From Prostheceraeus crozeri (taxonomy: Eukaryota > Platyhelminthes > Polycladida > Euryleptidae): a stretch of DNA of 64,000 nt. The translations under genes were made by a program, and so were the position numbers. How positions within the stretch are numbered: the first letter of the stretch is position 1; each line of letters begins with the position of its first letter. The notes beneath the pieces are model-generated. The model was not told the DNA's origin, ran no database searches, and was given only the letters and a program-made list of their open reading frames with translations. Location of the stretch: assembly GCA_907163375.1 (NCBI GenBank), contig CAJQUW010004447.1, positions 1 to 64,000 of the forward strand, written 5' to 3'. Of the stretch, positions 1-11,564 are shown in pieces.

Positions 1-359
1 CAATACACTCGTCAGAAAACGGTACTTGATATGATGTATTAGAATGACCACAACATACAGCGTTTTATGTATCATAGCACTATTGTTTTTTCCGTAAGTA
101 GCTACTATCTTCAAGTACTAATGTATGTCTATTTCCCGTGCCGTACACTCATGTGTTTAGCTCAATTTGATGGATGTCTTATATTTGGGGTTGATAGTTA
201 ACTAAAATTCTGTCGGGCAGAACTGAACGTAATTAGTTTTCTGGTGATAGAAATTTGGTTCATGAATATCCCCTTTGGTAATGAGTGAAATAAGGCGGGT
301 TTAGAATTCTAGAATGGCCTCAACTAGATCATTCAATCGGTGTCATGTATTTGTATCGG

Positions 360-1995
360 AGTGTAGTGGCGTGATGCGCCGCGTGCGTGCGTGCGCAGAG
401 CACGTGCAACTGTGCAGCCTGCAGTAGTGCTACCTGTGCCCGCCTAGTTGTGTAGGCTGGCATGCTGCTGCCCAATGTTGCGCCAGCTATAGATGCAATG
501 CGAATGTGTGCTGCCTGTGCTATGGCTAGCAATTGTTGTCAGGCAGTGGTTGTGCTATTTTGTGCGTGTGCCAGCTGTGCACAAAAAGCTGAGTGCGTGG
601 CCATGTGCATTTTGCCGTGCTAGTGCCCTGGGTTGCTAGGTGCATAGTCAAGTGCATGGGTGCAGTAAGTGTAGTTGTTGCGTGTGCGCATGTGTAGTAT
701 TTGCGCGCCATAGTGCCGTTGGCCTAGTGCCGTGGCACTTGATGTGCTAGTGGTGCGACTGTGGTGCCGGCCAAGTAGTTGCCGGTGTTGCTTGTCTAGT
801 GCCGAGGCACTTGCTAAGTGGTGTTGCTCTGGCCTGCGTTGTGTTGCTGCATAGTGTGTTGCCTGATGGGGTAGTTGCTGCCGAGCATGCTTGCTAGTGG
901 TGCAGTGCCTGCTTGTGTGTTGTATGCGATCGCGGTATTGCCCTTGTCGGTGCCTTAGTGCACCCTGCCTTGGTGTGCTGTAGTGGAGTGTGTGCCTAGT
1001 GTCGCGTGCTAGGAGTTTGCACTTGACAGTGTGTGTGTGATATGCCATGGTGTGTGCATGCCTGCGCCCAGTTTGGCTGCTTCTGCGTGCTCGGCGTGCA
1101 TTCAAGTGTGGTTGCACACTTGCATAGCTCTGGCGTGGTGCCATTGTAGGTGCAGTGCTTGCCCCCGTAGTGTGCCGTAGTTGTGAGTGCTTTGATGGTA
1201 GCTGAATGGAGCTGCTAGTGGTGCGGCGCATGTGAGTGCTGTGTGGCTGGTTGCCTTAGTAGGGCTAGTAGTGCTGCTGGCTATAGTGCTGCGTGCGATT
1301 TGGTGGTGCGTATGTGGCCGTAGCCTTGAGTGGAGTTGTGAGTGGAGACAGTTGTGCTAGTGAGCACCGTTGGTGCAGTTTTGGCTGGAGGGTTTTTTAG
1401 TGCCGGTGTGTGTGCGATAGTCGAGGTGGAGCATAGTTGCCGGTGCGTGATGCTGTGCTAGTGGTAGTGCCCCTGCGCTTGCCTTGCTTTGGTAGTGCCC
1501 CCAAAAAGTGCTTGTTGCTGTGATTTGTGCACAGTGATGTGTGGTGTTTCTTCCCTATGTCCTTGCGTTTGGGGTGTGGGGTGCTTGCTAGTGGGCTCGT
1601 TGGCCCGATTGCTGTGCCTTGCTCGAGTGTAGTGCTTGGCCCGCCTGAGTTCTGTAGTGGGCTTGCTGGCTGGCGCAAATGAGGCCTTGCTGTGCATAGA
1701 TGCAGCTCCACCTTGCCGTAGATATGGCCATGTGCCCATGCAGTTGTATGCGTTTGCTTAGTGCAGTGCGTGGGATGTTGCGCTAGTGAGTTAAAAAAAA
1801 AAAAAAGTTGCCAGTGCTAGTTGTGGCCGTGTGAGGTGCTGTGGTGGGGGTGCGTGCCCGTAAGTGTGCTTTGGCGTGGTAGTGCAATGGTGCGTGCACG
1901 TTGTGCTGTTTGTTAGTTTGTTTGCTTCTGGAGTGGGCCCCTTTGTGTGGCAGCGTGGTTAATTGCAACACTAGTTGGTGCTTCCACTCTGGTGC
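360..1995. repeat. Degenerate GT-rich minisatellite-like tract (TAGTGC / GCTAGTG)
   Basis: The + strand is unusually rich in G and T, poor in A, and repeatedly carries GCTAGTG, TAGTGCC and TGCTAGTGGTG at irregular spacing, for example near 740, 890, 1210, 1455 and 1590. I could not fix a constant period, so this is a decayed or scrambled repeat rather than a clean tandem array. Several long open frames cross it on the minus strand, but their products are low-complexity His/Thr/Arg/Gln strings with no recognisable domain; they follow from the base composition. The tract ends near a short poly(A) run at 1793-1806 and ordinary AT-rich DNA. Confidence 0.6.
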
Positions 1996-1999
1996 TTTT

Positions 2000-4737
2000 G
2001 GGAGTAATAGATACAACGACTGACAATCAGAGTCCCAGTTTCGCTACCTCTTTATAGGAGCCTACAGCGAAGAAGGGACGATCTAGCGGGTAGGCCTAGG
2101 TCGACACGACTGGTTAGTCGTTCAGAGTGCAAGTAATGACTACGGCGCACCTAGATATGCAATTCGGAATTCAGCAGGGAGATCCTTCCAGTCCCTGGCA
2201 TTATTTTCCTTTGATCCATTTACTACCGCCAAGATTCATTGATCTGAGCTGTATTGTCTATGATGAACCAATGAAAAAGCAATTGCTGGTTTGACCCGCT
2301 TATTGGAGAAACGCAATCATCTCGATTTTCATACAGGCTTCCTCCGGGTTGATGAGGAATGGCTTTGCATAGCCCAAACTGCACAAGTTCTACAACTCTT
2401 GTGCAGTGATGACAGCCATATTATCAGCACTTGATTCAATGATTTCTGATAGTTTGTCAAGATTTTCCAATGACGATTTTTACCCATGATTGGTGCACAA
2501 AACAACCTTTCAGACCACATTTGGGACTGTGTTGTTCGAACGAGAGTTCGTGATGTCTCACATTCTGCATAATTATCATAAATGTTTTATTCCAACAGCT
2601 CCGTTAATGATGCTGGCATAGAATTACTGATATTTTGGTGTCAGTAGCGCGGCTTGATGCCTAGCCTAATTCTATGTTGTCTTGGGGGATGAAGCCAAAT
2701 TCGAAATAGGCAAACTCAGTTATTATACTTATATATCTATAGCCTAAGGATGGCAATATGTGGTTTCTCTTTAATATTATTTTGGCTAGGAAGAACTAGC
2801 CTCTACTCTCAAATCAAATGCCTTTTCGATAAAATATGAGTGCTATTTTCTATAGCTAACAGATGCTATTTTAATGCCAATCACATGATAGGACTCCGAC
2901 TCGAAAACATTGTCTCCAAAAACATAACATCTTGGGAATCATCGCAAATATTTACAAGCAATAATGCCTTTGGGTCGATCCTGTTAATGAATGAGCTTAA
3001 CTTATGTTACGTAAGATATAATTCATAAGTAAGTAACCTTTTATTTATAGGCCTATCCTTGAAAACGCACTTTCATAGGCACTTAAAAGCGGTATTTCTC
3101 AATTGCAGCATGCCTACGCAGATCTCAACGTACATGAAAACTATAAGTCTAGCAAAATATTTCAAAAAATCTGATTTTTTTAATCACTGACATATTTAGC
3201 CTACAGATCCAAACTGTGTAATTAAGAACTATCATTTCGTCCAGACCAAACCTCCCTTGGCTACTCAACAGAGGCTTGTTGTGCAGCTCTAGAGTCAGTG
3301 ATTGTATTCGAACTCCTGTAGCACCGGAGCGGAGTTTTTCAACTCCGATACAAATAGACTGACTTCCAATAGGAGCAGACAAAGAGCATCGATTTGGTTT
3401 TAATTGAATTACGCAATATTTCAAAAGTACCAATGCAAAGTCACCACTTCTAACGAAGTCTTCTGGTATGTTTAATAATCAGCATTTTGTGCGTAGACTA
3501 ACCGTAGTTAATACAGCCAACCATTCAGCAAACACGTTTATAAATGGAAATACTAAGGTAGAAATGTACATCTACCTGAGAAAACACGCTTTAATGAGAC
3601 AGGCGTAATTATGTGGAACTTCATTTCAGATTTCAATGTCTACAATTTGAAACATATATAAATGTGATACGTATTAACGATTTACGATCTTAGAGTCAGT
3701 TTTTATTCCAATCATCTCAGATCTGCCGGACCACCCTCATATTTTCTTGCAGTCAGCGTGTGAACTTCATCGAAAAAAATTAGATCCCGAAGATGACTTT
3801 TAGAGGTCATGCATAGTTCCTCATGTCCATCCATAAAAAGCATCATAAGTCTTTCGTAAAAAAAAGTCATAGGCTATTTCGGAGATCATTGTAGCCTCAT
3901 TGCTTTAAATTTTGTAGAGTTGTTGTTTTGTAGTTGAACTCAGTAGGAAATCAACTGAACGATCACAGATTTCACCAGATGAGAATAAACATGCGTGAAA
4001 TTATTCCCATCATTCATTTCCTCAGTTGTTGATAAGTCTAGATGGTGATGAACTTGTCTGATAGGGCTCTGAATGAATCAAAGCTTGAAGTCCTAAAAAA
4101 GAACGTCCCCAAAACAGTAACTTAAATGTAAATATAATCAGTGAAGTTGAAAATGCCAGCAAGCAAATACTGTGTTATTCGTCAGATTCATCAGAACTCG
4201 GTTAAGTATCATCTGCCACACGTGCTGTTGGAAAATGATAAGCGTGATTGTATTCAGTTTTGTCCTGCAGATGTTGATGAAAACAGAGCACGTGTAAATG
4301 CGTGCAGCGAACATTGATATTAGAAAGAACAATCACTTTTTGTTACGCATGACACGCAGAGGCAACCTTGTTAGAATGTTGTTGAAAAAGAATTAGACTT
4401 ATTTTCTGAAAGGTGGTTAACATACTCATTTATAACTTGTCGTTTTGAGAGGAAGCATTTTTGGTGTTGCAAATTAGCATACGCGATCTTCTGAAACTAA
4501 AATGACGAAGTCGATCAGTCGCAAGCAAGTTCTACTCATACCCTAATTTAATTCCTTAGCGGTGTACCTGATGTCAGAAGTCTCTATGTTGGCTACGACG
4601 TACGAGCCGCTTGAGTTAAGGCATTACACAAACCGCTCTGAGACTTTCACTGGCTATGGAAAATTTATAAATAGACATTAAGAGAAAACAATGGTCTTGG
4701 AGTGATGCCGCTGGGGGAATGCATCAATATTGCCAAG
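2000..4737. other. No gene recognised
   Basis: AT-rich DNA with only short open frames lacking recognisable motifs on either strand. I see no repeat, coding exon or RNA gene that I can support here. Confidence 0.5.
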
Positions 4738-4744
4738 AGTAAGA

Positions 4745-4800
4745 TTTAGGATGCCCAGGGAGGGATTCGAACCCTCTTCTCCAAAACCATTGTAAGCATT
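4745..4800 (-). repeat. tRNA T-arm-like relic, possible SINE fragment
   Basis: On the minus strand 4761-4777 reads as a perfect 5-bp stem around TTCGAAT (GAGGG-TTCGAAT-CCCTC), the form of a tRNA T-arm with its internal Pol III B box, followed by CTGGGCATCC like an acceptor end. I could not find a convincing D-arm/A box or anticodon arm upstream. A decayed tRNA-derived SINE or tRNA pseudogene is likelier than a working tRNA. Confidence 0.35.
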
Positions 4801-5154
4801 TTGAATACAGATGAATTGATTGAAGTGATGAGTAATAGAATTCAGAAGGTTAGTATGAGGAGAAATGAAATTGAGTCGGACGTTCACAGGCCATTTGAAT
4901 TCAAGCTTGGGTAAAATAATTTTTCAGAAAGATACAATTGTTGTGAATCGCATTTTGTAGAAAATCAAAGAGCGGTGTTCATATAAATATGAAATGTTTG
5001 GGTGATTGCGAAAAGGTTTCATCCACGAGAGTAGCAATGCGCATATGCTTGTATCCTGATAAGAGAAGAAGAAGCGGAAAATATTTGATCAGAATTCGTA
5101 GATTTGGTGTGCAAATATTCAAAAACAATTGATGGGAATCGCAAATATTTCATT

Positions 5155-5275
5155 CCGTTATCTACTACTGTTTACTACTACTTATCTACTACTGTACAGC
5201 ACTTATCTACTACCGTTATCTATCTACCGTTACTTATCTACTACCGTTATCTACTACTGTACAGCACTTCAATAT
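5155..5275. repeat. Imperfect CTACTAC(T/C)GTTAT simple repeat
   Basis: Interspersed copies of TATCTACTACCGTTATC and ACTACTGTACAGCACTT form a short imperfect tandem tract. The overlapping open frames encode Tyr/Leu/Ser/Thr repeats and are by-products of the repeat. Confidence 0.6.
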
Positions 5276-5279
5276 TACA

Positions 5280-6320
5280 TGAAGAATTTAATTCAATTCC
5301 ATCATTACATTATGATACGAAATCATTGCTCCTTCCAGAGAAGAAGTCAAGACTGTAAAATATGAGCTTCGTTTATCTGTTGGTCAACATCACCCGTTCA
5401 TCTCCATACAGCAACGAATATGTACATGTCATGAAATCAAAGCGAGTCAATATTTAATATTGTATTGATTCTATCATCATAACATGAAAATGGAATAGTC
5501 ATCATAGGATGCAAACACAAGAAGCTGCATTTCACTTCAATTGCTGGAATTCCAGGAATATTTTGTCAAGTACCCAAATAAACGACGATTTCTTAAAGAT
5601 TTTTTTCTTAACAGATGACAATGCACGGCTGTCTAATGATCTTGTGATATGATTATTTTCCATTTTGATACCAAACTACATTGTGCATTTGTGATTCTTT
5701 TGTACCTATTCACAGATTTTTGAGTTGCTGTGGGATATTTTCTATGAGTTAAAAGATGAATTATTGTAGTTTCTGATCTGGATGATGAAGTGTAGGGAAA
5801 TTCAGAAAAATGCGGAAGTCAACAGAGCAACATTGATATGCCTATCTCGAAGCCGAACACACTCATGATCCTCCAGTGTTGTGGCGATCACCCAGTAGTA
5901 GTAGACAGAAGTGAGTCATAGCTTACTCTTCGCTGCCTATATTACATAACTGAATGGAAGACCTGTACATTTACTCATGAAAGAAATAAGCAGGTTCTTA
6001 CAAAAATTGCAAAACATTAAGAGCATGATTTATGACATTTTACTGAGGGAAATTTATGTAGCTGACAATAGATTGATAGAAAGAGCTCATTCCTAACACA
6101 GCAAGCACGATTTTCTTAATATGCATGCTACGAAACTGGCCTTGGTGAAGAAGAAACATAGCAACCTGTCTAGCTGCATGTGGGTCATATTTTTGCATGA
6201 AAATGAGAACGTCATGAAAATTAAGTTTTTGCACATCAATAGTTTCAATATATATCATGATTCCTTCACCGTCTCCAACTATTTCACCCCAAAGCATGAC
6301 GTTGAGATTAAATCAATTCG
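5280..6320. other. No gene recognised
   Basis: Single-copy-looking AT-rich DNA; short open frames on both strands show no domain or motif. Confidence 0.5.
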
Positions 6321-7138
6321 CAGGGGAACACTACGAAAATAACAGTTGAATAGCAGTAGTGATGGTCAAATTCGCTCAAAATTTGCCTATCTTTTCGTCA
6401 TAAAGTCAGCGATCGGTTTATAGAAACATTGAGATCGTCGGGGGTTTCTCCACATGTCTGAGTAGTATTTGGTCTTGCGAGTGTGGAGAATGCTTGAAAC
6501 CGCCGCCGATCGCAGGGAACACTACGAAAATAACAGTTGAATAGCAGTCGTGATGGTCAAATTCGCTCAAAATTTGCCTATCTTTTCGTCATAAAGTCAG
6601 CGATCGGTTATAGAAACATTGAGATCGACGGGGGTTTCTCCACATGTCTGAGTAGTATTTGGTCTTGCGAGTGTGGAGAATGCTTGAAACCGCCGCCGAT
6701 CGCAGGGGAACACTACGAAAATAACAGTTGAATAGCAGTAGTGATGGTCAAATTCGCTCAAAATTTGCCTATCTTTTCGTCATAAAGTCAGCGATCGGTT
6801 ATAGAAACATTGAGATCGACGGGGGTTTCTCCACATGTCTGAGTAGTATTTGGTCTTGCGAGTGTGGAGAATGCTTGAAACCGCCGCCGATCGCAGGGGA
6901 ACACTAACGAAAATAACAGTTGAATAGCAGTAGTGATGGTCAAATTCGCTCAAAATTTGCCTATCTTTTCGTCATAAAGTCAGCGATCGGTTATAGAAAC
7001 ATTGAGATCGACGGGGGTTTCTCCACATTTCTGAGTAGTATTTGGTCTTGCGAGTGTGGAGAATGCTTGAAACCGCCGCCGATCGCAGGGAAACACTACG
7101 AAAATAACAGTTGAATAGCAGTAGTGATGGTCAAATTA
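6321..7138. repeat. Tandem satellite, unit 190-192 bp, about 4.3 copies
   Basis: Units begin with CAGGGGAACACTACGAAAAT (or a one-base variant) at 6321, 6513, 6703, 6894 and 7086, giving periods of 192, 190, 191 and 192 bp. The last unit stops after about 53 bp at 7138. Copies differ by only a few substitutions and one-base indels, so the array is young or homogenised. A 64-codon open frame recurs in some copies (6537-6731 and 6920-7114) but is shifted by the indels, so it is unlikely to be coding. Short GATCGG runs at 7275-7305 may be a decayed continuation. Confidence 0.9.
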
Positions 7139-7139
7139 A

Positions 7140-7775
7140 TTGAAACTTGATAGTCATTTTTCTAGGAAACAAGCTATCATCAATGAATTTTTGTTGCAGC
7201 GTAGGATTAGCAAGGCAATGCTTATCATATATGTACATTATTTAGCGATTCAAAGCACTTTGAGAAGTTTTTCTCCGATCGGCGTGATCGGCTGTGATCG
7301 GATTTTACACCGGCCCGCATGCTTTTTCACGTGAAAACACTTCATACTCATTGAGAGCCCATTACATATATAATTTGTTGTGGAAAAACAAGCACTAAAT
7401 CCCGAATAGCTTCTTTTGTATTATTTCTGACAAAAATGTCAGAATTGCATATCTAAACCTGATGCAATTTTCATAAAATTTTGCCATAATGTTGCCCAGA
7501 CCATAATCAACCGATAAAAAGTGAAAAACAAAATCTTGCAATTTATTCCAACCTCAAGTCTGTTTTGCCTAGCCTAAACGGGATCAGGATTATTGAGAGT
7601 AGACGGAGTGGACAAATCTTGTCTACTCCATAAGAAAGCATCACTTTCTGGGTTCTTGTGAGTCTTGTCATCGTCACTAAATGAATCGGGTGAATCATCG
7701 CATTGGACCGTGTCGAAAGGCCTGCTCGTGGAGCCAGTAGTAATCATAGAAAATGAGTAGAATTTTCAACGCAGC
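7140..7775. other. No gene recognised
   Basis: Between the satellite and the first transposon nest only short motif-free open frames occur. Confidence 0.45.
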
Positions 7776-8277
7776 CATAGAGTAGGGATATATACAGTCG
7801 TGGTCAAAAGTCTGAATCCACCTACCCTATTTACGATAATTTTTACGAATTCATTAAAATGAAAACAATTTTAGAATCAATAATGTATATTTACTTTAAA
7901 AGGAAATAAAACATTACAATACTATTTTTTCATTCTCGAATTCAGACAAATACATGTACTATGTTCAAAACTTAGTATATTTACCTTTAGCGGGCTTTAA
8001 GTACTGCTTGAATGCGGTCAGGAATTGAATGCACCAAGTTTCGACACATTTCTTCGGTTATTTCTTGTGTCCAAACCCGAAGTATTTCCTGTTTCAACTG
8101 CATTGCAGATTTTGGCTTCCATCGATCAATCAGATTTTTCAAAATTGCCCAATAATGTTCGATTCAGATCTGGACTCGATCCCGGCCATGGACCGAGTGC
8201 ATCAATAGATTCACTTTGTAACCAATTTCGTACAACTTTTGCTTGGTGGCATGGTGCGCCATCATGATGGTATAGAT

Positions 8278-9937
8278 AGTGATGAAAATTTTCCGGAAAA
8301 TTTTGAATCAAAATTTTATATGGAAAATTTTGAAAGTTTTGATTTTTTGCGAAAGGCCCTATGCCTTGACCGCTTCCACATCCGAGGCAGACACACCGAC
8401 AGTGGGTCTAAAACTGTTGATTTTATCATTATCTCGAATAAAACGATCTTGAAAAATGGAAAATTTTGAATTTTTGTGATATAATTTTTGCGTTTACTAC
8501 CATGCACAGCCGAGGCATGGACAGTGGACACATCAATGGATGTTCTAAAACTCTTGATTTCATCATATTATTTCGATTAAAACAATCGTAGATATACGAG
8601 TCCCGTCCGCGGAATTTTGAGCATTCCTTGCCACCAGTGTGGCATTTTTAATGTTATCACTCAGACATAGTGGCCAGACACCGTTTGGGATCACTAGACG
8701 AAATGACTTACTTAATCTTACTAAGGAAATCTTACAAGTTCTGACCAGAAGGTACCAGTCGTGCTAAGTCTTATTAGCAAATCTGATCAGATCTGATAAG
8801 ATCTTATTTGTGATTTCTAGAAATCTTTTGAGTAGATAAAAGTCTTATATTTTGCGTTTCTCTACATATATCTAGTGCACTGATGTTCCAGCAGGATCAT
8901 TTAAGAACTAAAACCATTGATATCGTCTGATCTTCGCACTGTAATCGGACTTCAAGTTTTAAATTTCAGTTCACTTTTCTTAATTTCAATTATCAGCTGG
9001 TAAGATCTGAAAAGATCTTATTTTGCAAAATATAAGACTTAGTAAGTCTGGTACTTTCTGGTCAGGAAATTTAAGATCTTAAATATAATAAGTTCTTATC
9101 AGACTTTGCAAGAATCTGATCAGACTTAGTAAGACTTAGCAAGTCATTTCGTCTAGTGATAACGTCATTTTTTCCTTTAGCCTACAGTAGGAGTATAATT
9201 TCATGCAATGTAAAAGATCTGTAACAAAAATAATGCACTTTACTTGGTAGTTTGTTTGTACCCTGAAAGTTAAGCTTTATTATGCAGCCTCGATTATAAT
9301 AATGCAAATTCTCCATGTGTTGATGAACATGTGAAGCATATGAAGCTTATAAGCACACAGTTCAGCATCATATTCATGAGCGACGTCTGGAAGATATATA
9401 ATGACTGTAGACTCGATCGTGAGATATTTGGAAACTAAAGATATCTGTTATGAGTAGAAGAATATCTATGACAGCTTCTAACTTCTGGCGTATTGTCCGA
9501 TCTTCCTTGAGGACAAACTATACGTACATCTTCCATTTCTAGCTTAGATGGTTCAGATATAGTTCCAAATCGATTTCAGATCTACCCAAATTAACCTCAG
9601 ACATTTCCAGATGAATTAGAGATTCTCCAGTTGAATTAAAGAGCCTTTCAAAGTTGGGTTTCTGGCAGATATCTGAAATTCAATTAGAGAAATCTGAAAT
9701 CCATTTAATGTCTGAAATTCATTTGGAAAGATCTGAAATAGACATGGAAAGGGTGCAGTTGGTTCCAAAACGTAACATGCAGGGATTATAGAGAATTAAG
9801 TTTTCGGTATTTGAATATTATACATAGTCTTTTCAAGCAACTATAACAAGTCTCCATAACAAGAGCAAAAACGTCAATGACCGAAAAATAAATTTCAAAA
9901 TATATTTTCCTTTGGAAAATTTTCCATTTGCATCATT
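8278..9937. mobile_element. hAT-type MITE (AGTGATG ends) inside the Tc1 transposase
   Basis: Starts AGTGATGAAAATTTTCC and ends GGAAAATTTTCCATTTGCATCATT, matching the ends of the elements at 11565-13756 and 11895-12926. AGAT (or TAGAT) is repeated at 8274-8277 and 9938-9941, so the usual 8-bp hAT duplication is not intact here; small terminal erosion is likely. Near both ends are palindromic AAAATTTT clusters. The interior is non-coding and shares blocks (GATATC, AGATCTGAAAT) with the other copies. A second MITE is nested at 8692-9158. Confidence 0.75.
8692..9158. mobile_element. Foldback MITE with CACTAGACGAAATGACTT ends
   Basis: The left end CACTAGACGAAATGACTT is the exact reverse complement of the right end, AAGTCATTTCGTCTAGTG. 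Imperfect complementarity runs inward for more than 100 bp, with repeated AAGATCTTA/CAGATCTGATAAG motifs. The same site in sister MITEs reads GTTTGGGATAACGTGAATC (12985-13003) without the insert, so insertion occurred at AT with a possible 2-bp duplication. Non-coding. Confidence 0.75.
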
Positions 9938-11564
9938 AGATCACACGATTGTATCTCCATCCAATGTTGAAGTTTCTCTCTTAAAAGTTCAAGATAGCTG
10001 GTGGAATTCATAGTTTCCCGTCTGGGACGAACCAAATTCCTCCGCGTCCTTTCGAAGAAATGCATCCCCAAATCATAGCCCTTGGAGTACTTACGCTTTC
10101 AACCACGTAGCGTTCGTTATATCTTTCACCAGTTGGTCGACGAATTCGAGGGACAAAATTTCGAAACTGTTTTACTTGAGTTTCGTCAGAGAATAGAACA
10201 CGATCCCAATCATCGACAGTAAAGTTTTTGTATTTTTCACAAAATAATAAACGGTCATGAATGTTCTTCTTAAAGGCGTGGCTTGACGGCCGGTCTGCGA
10301 GAGTGCAGATTAAATTCCTTTTGTAAACGACGGCGAATGGAGCGACAACTTAAACGGTTATTTGTAGGAAGCTCAGCTTGAATTTCAGGACTTGTGATTT
10401 CTGGATTGACGATGGAACATCGACGAATCAATCGATCAGTTTGAATACTACTGGATCTTGGACGCCCGGAACGCTTACAAGATTTAAACGATCCAGTTTC
10501 TTGATAACGTTTTAATGTGCATTGTACAGCATACTTGGAGATATCAAAACGTTTTGCTATTTCACGTTGAGAATAATTCTCTTCGTTAAGACACTTTATT
10601 ATTAATTTGTGCTCGGCACTTCTATCGTCAGTTCTGCCATCACCCGGCGTAAAATACACAAATGACTTCCTCAGCTATGGTAATTGACAGTTAAGTTCAA
10701 ATTGAGTAAAATGCTGACGAAATCACTGACATCAGTTACTATAAATAGAACGAGCACGTATTTGGTCGTAATAACTAGTTATGGGAAGCAAATGATGAAA
10801 ATTTTAGAAATTTTATTAAAGACAAATCAAAAACCTAAAATACCGGTACAAGAAATAGTATGGGTGGACTCAGATTTTTGGCCACGACTGTAGGTAGAGT
10901 GTCGACCATAGAGTAGTGATACCTATTCTATGATCGCTGCAATGTTAATCTTCGATCTACTCCAAATTGGCCATTAGCCATATTTCGAACAGCTTCAGAG
11001 ACTACCTTCCGCGTGAAGCTCCGACGTGATGGAAGCTGAGAAAAAATGAACATTTTTGTATTTTATACTTTGCTATCCATAGAACAATGCGAAATTGAAA
11101 ATGAAATAATAGATGTATGAACATTCACAATTACAAAGGACTTGTACAAGCAACAAATGATGGAATGTAAGCTATATTAATTACAAAGTTGAAATCATTC
11201 AAATTTACTAATAACTAATTTATATAAATTAGTTATTATTAAATTTCAATGATTATATGTTATAGCCATAGAGTACGCATATTAGGTAGTACGGTAACTC
11301 CGCATTTATTAAATCCCCAATGTTCATGTATACACACTTTCGATTTTATTAAATGAACTCAAAGCAGATACAGTCGGAAATGTTTCTAAATGTGAGATAT
11401 GCAAATCTTTGTCGTTTTGAAGAAATTACAACGGAATTGACTGATCATGATAGCATAAAGCAGAAGGAAATGATATTATTTTACAGATAGTCCGTGTCTG
11501 GAAACCTTGGTGAGGTAAATTGGAAACTCGATGATGACCTGCGCTATTGCTTTCCTGCTAAACA

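Larger units (their letters stand above)
7987..10659 (-). pseudogene. Tc1 transposase, disrupted
   Basis: Cut-and-paste transposase relic of the Tc1/mariner superfamily. The N-terminal part (10659-10270) has the paired-like helix-turn-helix region, including the stretch SQREIAKRFDISKYAVQCTL and a GRPR linker. A second frame (about 10265-10020) carries the first catalytic Asp in LFSDETQVKQF and continues to WGCISSKGRGG. After the inserted MITE, 8270-7987 has the second Asp in HHDGAPCHQAKVV and PGSSPDLN, then the third acidic residue (EHYWAILKN) in another frame. Disablements: a break near 10265, a frameshift near 10020, the MITE at 8278-9937 and a small deletion near 8160 after SPDLN. Dropping the MITE and one copy of its AGAT repeat rejoins QSCDL to YHHDGAPC in frame. 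Confidence 0.9.
7795..10890 (-). mobile_element. Tc1-type DNA transposon with TA target duplication
   Basis: The left end reads CAGTCGTGGTCAAAAGTCTG and the right end is its near reverse complement (...CAGATTTTTGGCCACGACTG), each flanked by TA (7793-7794 and 10891-10892). A related unoccupied site, GGGATATATAGGTAG, lies at 14050-14064, which confirms the boundaries. The element carries a broken Tc1 transposase on the minus strand and was later split by a 1.66-kb MITE at 8278-9937. Without that insert it would be about 1.4 kb, a normal Tc1 length. Confidence 0.9.
7776..10932. mobile_element. Short family C element, split by a Tc1 insertion
   Basis: Without the Tc1 insertion this is only about 60 bp: CATAGAGTAGGGATATATA joined to GGTAGAGTGTCGAC, then CATAGAGTAGTGATACC and CTATG. 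The flanks form an imperfect 8-bp direct repeat, AACGCAGC (7768-7775) and ATCGCTGC (10933-10940), 6 of 8 identical. The ends match the termini of the complete copy at 60003-60658. The order, an inverted right terminus touching a left terminus at GTCGAC, recurs at 14041-14085. Confidence 0.55.

Noticed and set aside
620-1231. 203-codon open frame on the minus strand
   Set aside because: Its product is a low-complexity His/Arg/Gln/Thr string caused by the GT-rich repeat; no domain, no splice context, and many equivalent frames in the same tract.
4745-4800. Functional tRNA gene
   Set aside because: Only the T-arm and part of the acceptor end fit; no D-arm or anticodon arm found.
6537-7114. Repeated 64-residue ORF as a gene family
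   Set aside because: Frame shifts with one-base indels between units and there is no motif; coincidental.
6321-7138. Possible CRISPR-like array
   Set aside because: Units are contiguous 190-192-bp copies with no unique spacers; it is a eukaryotic satellite.
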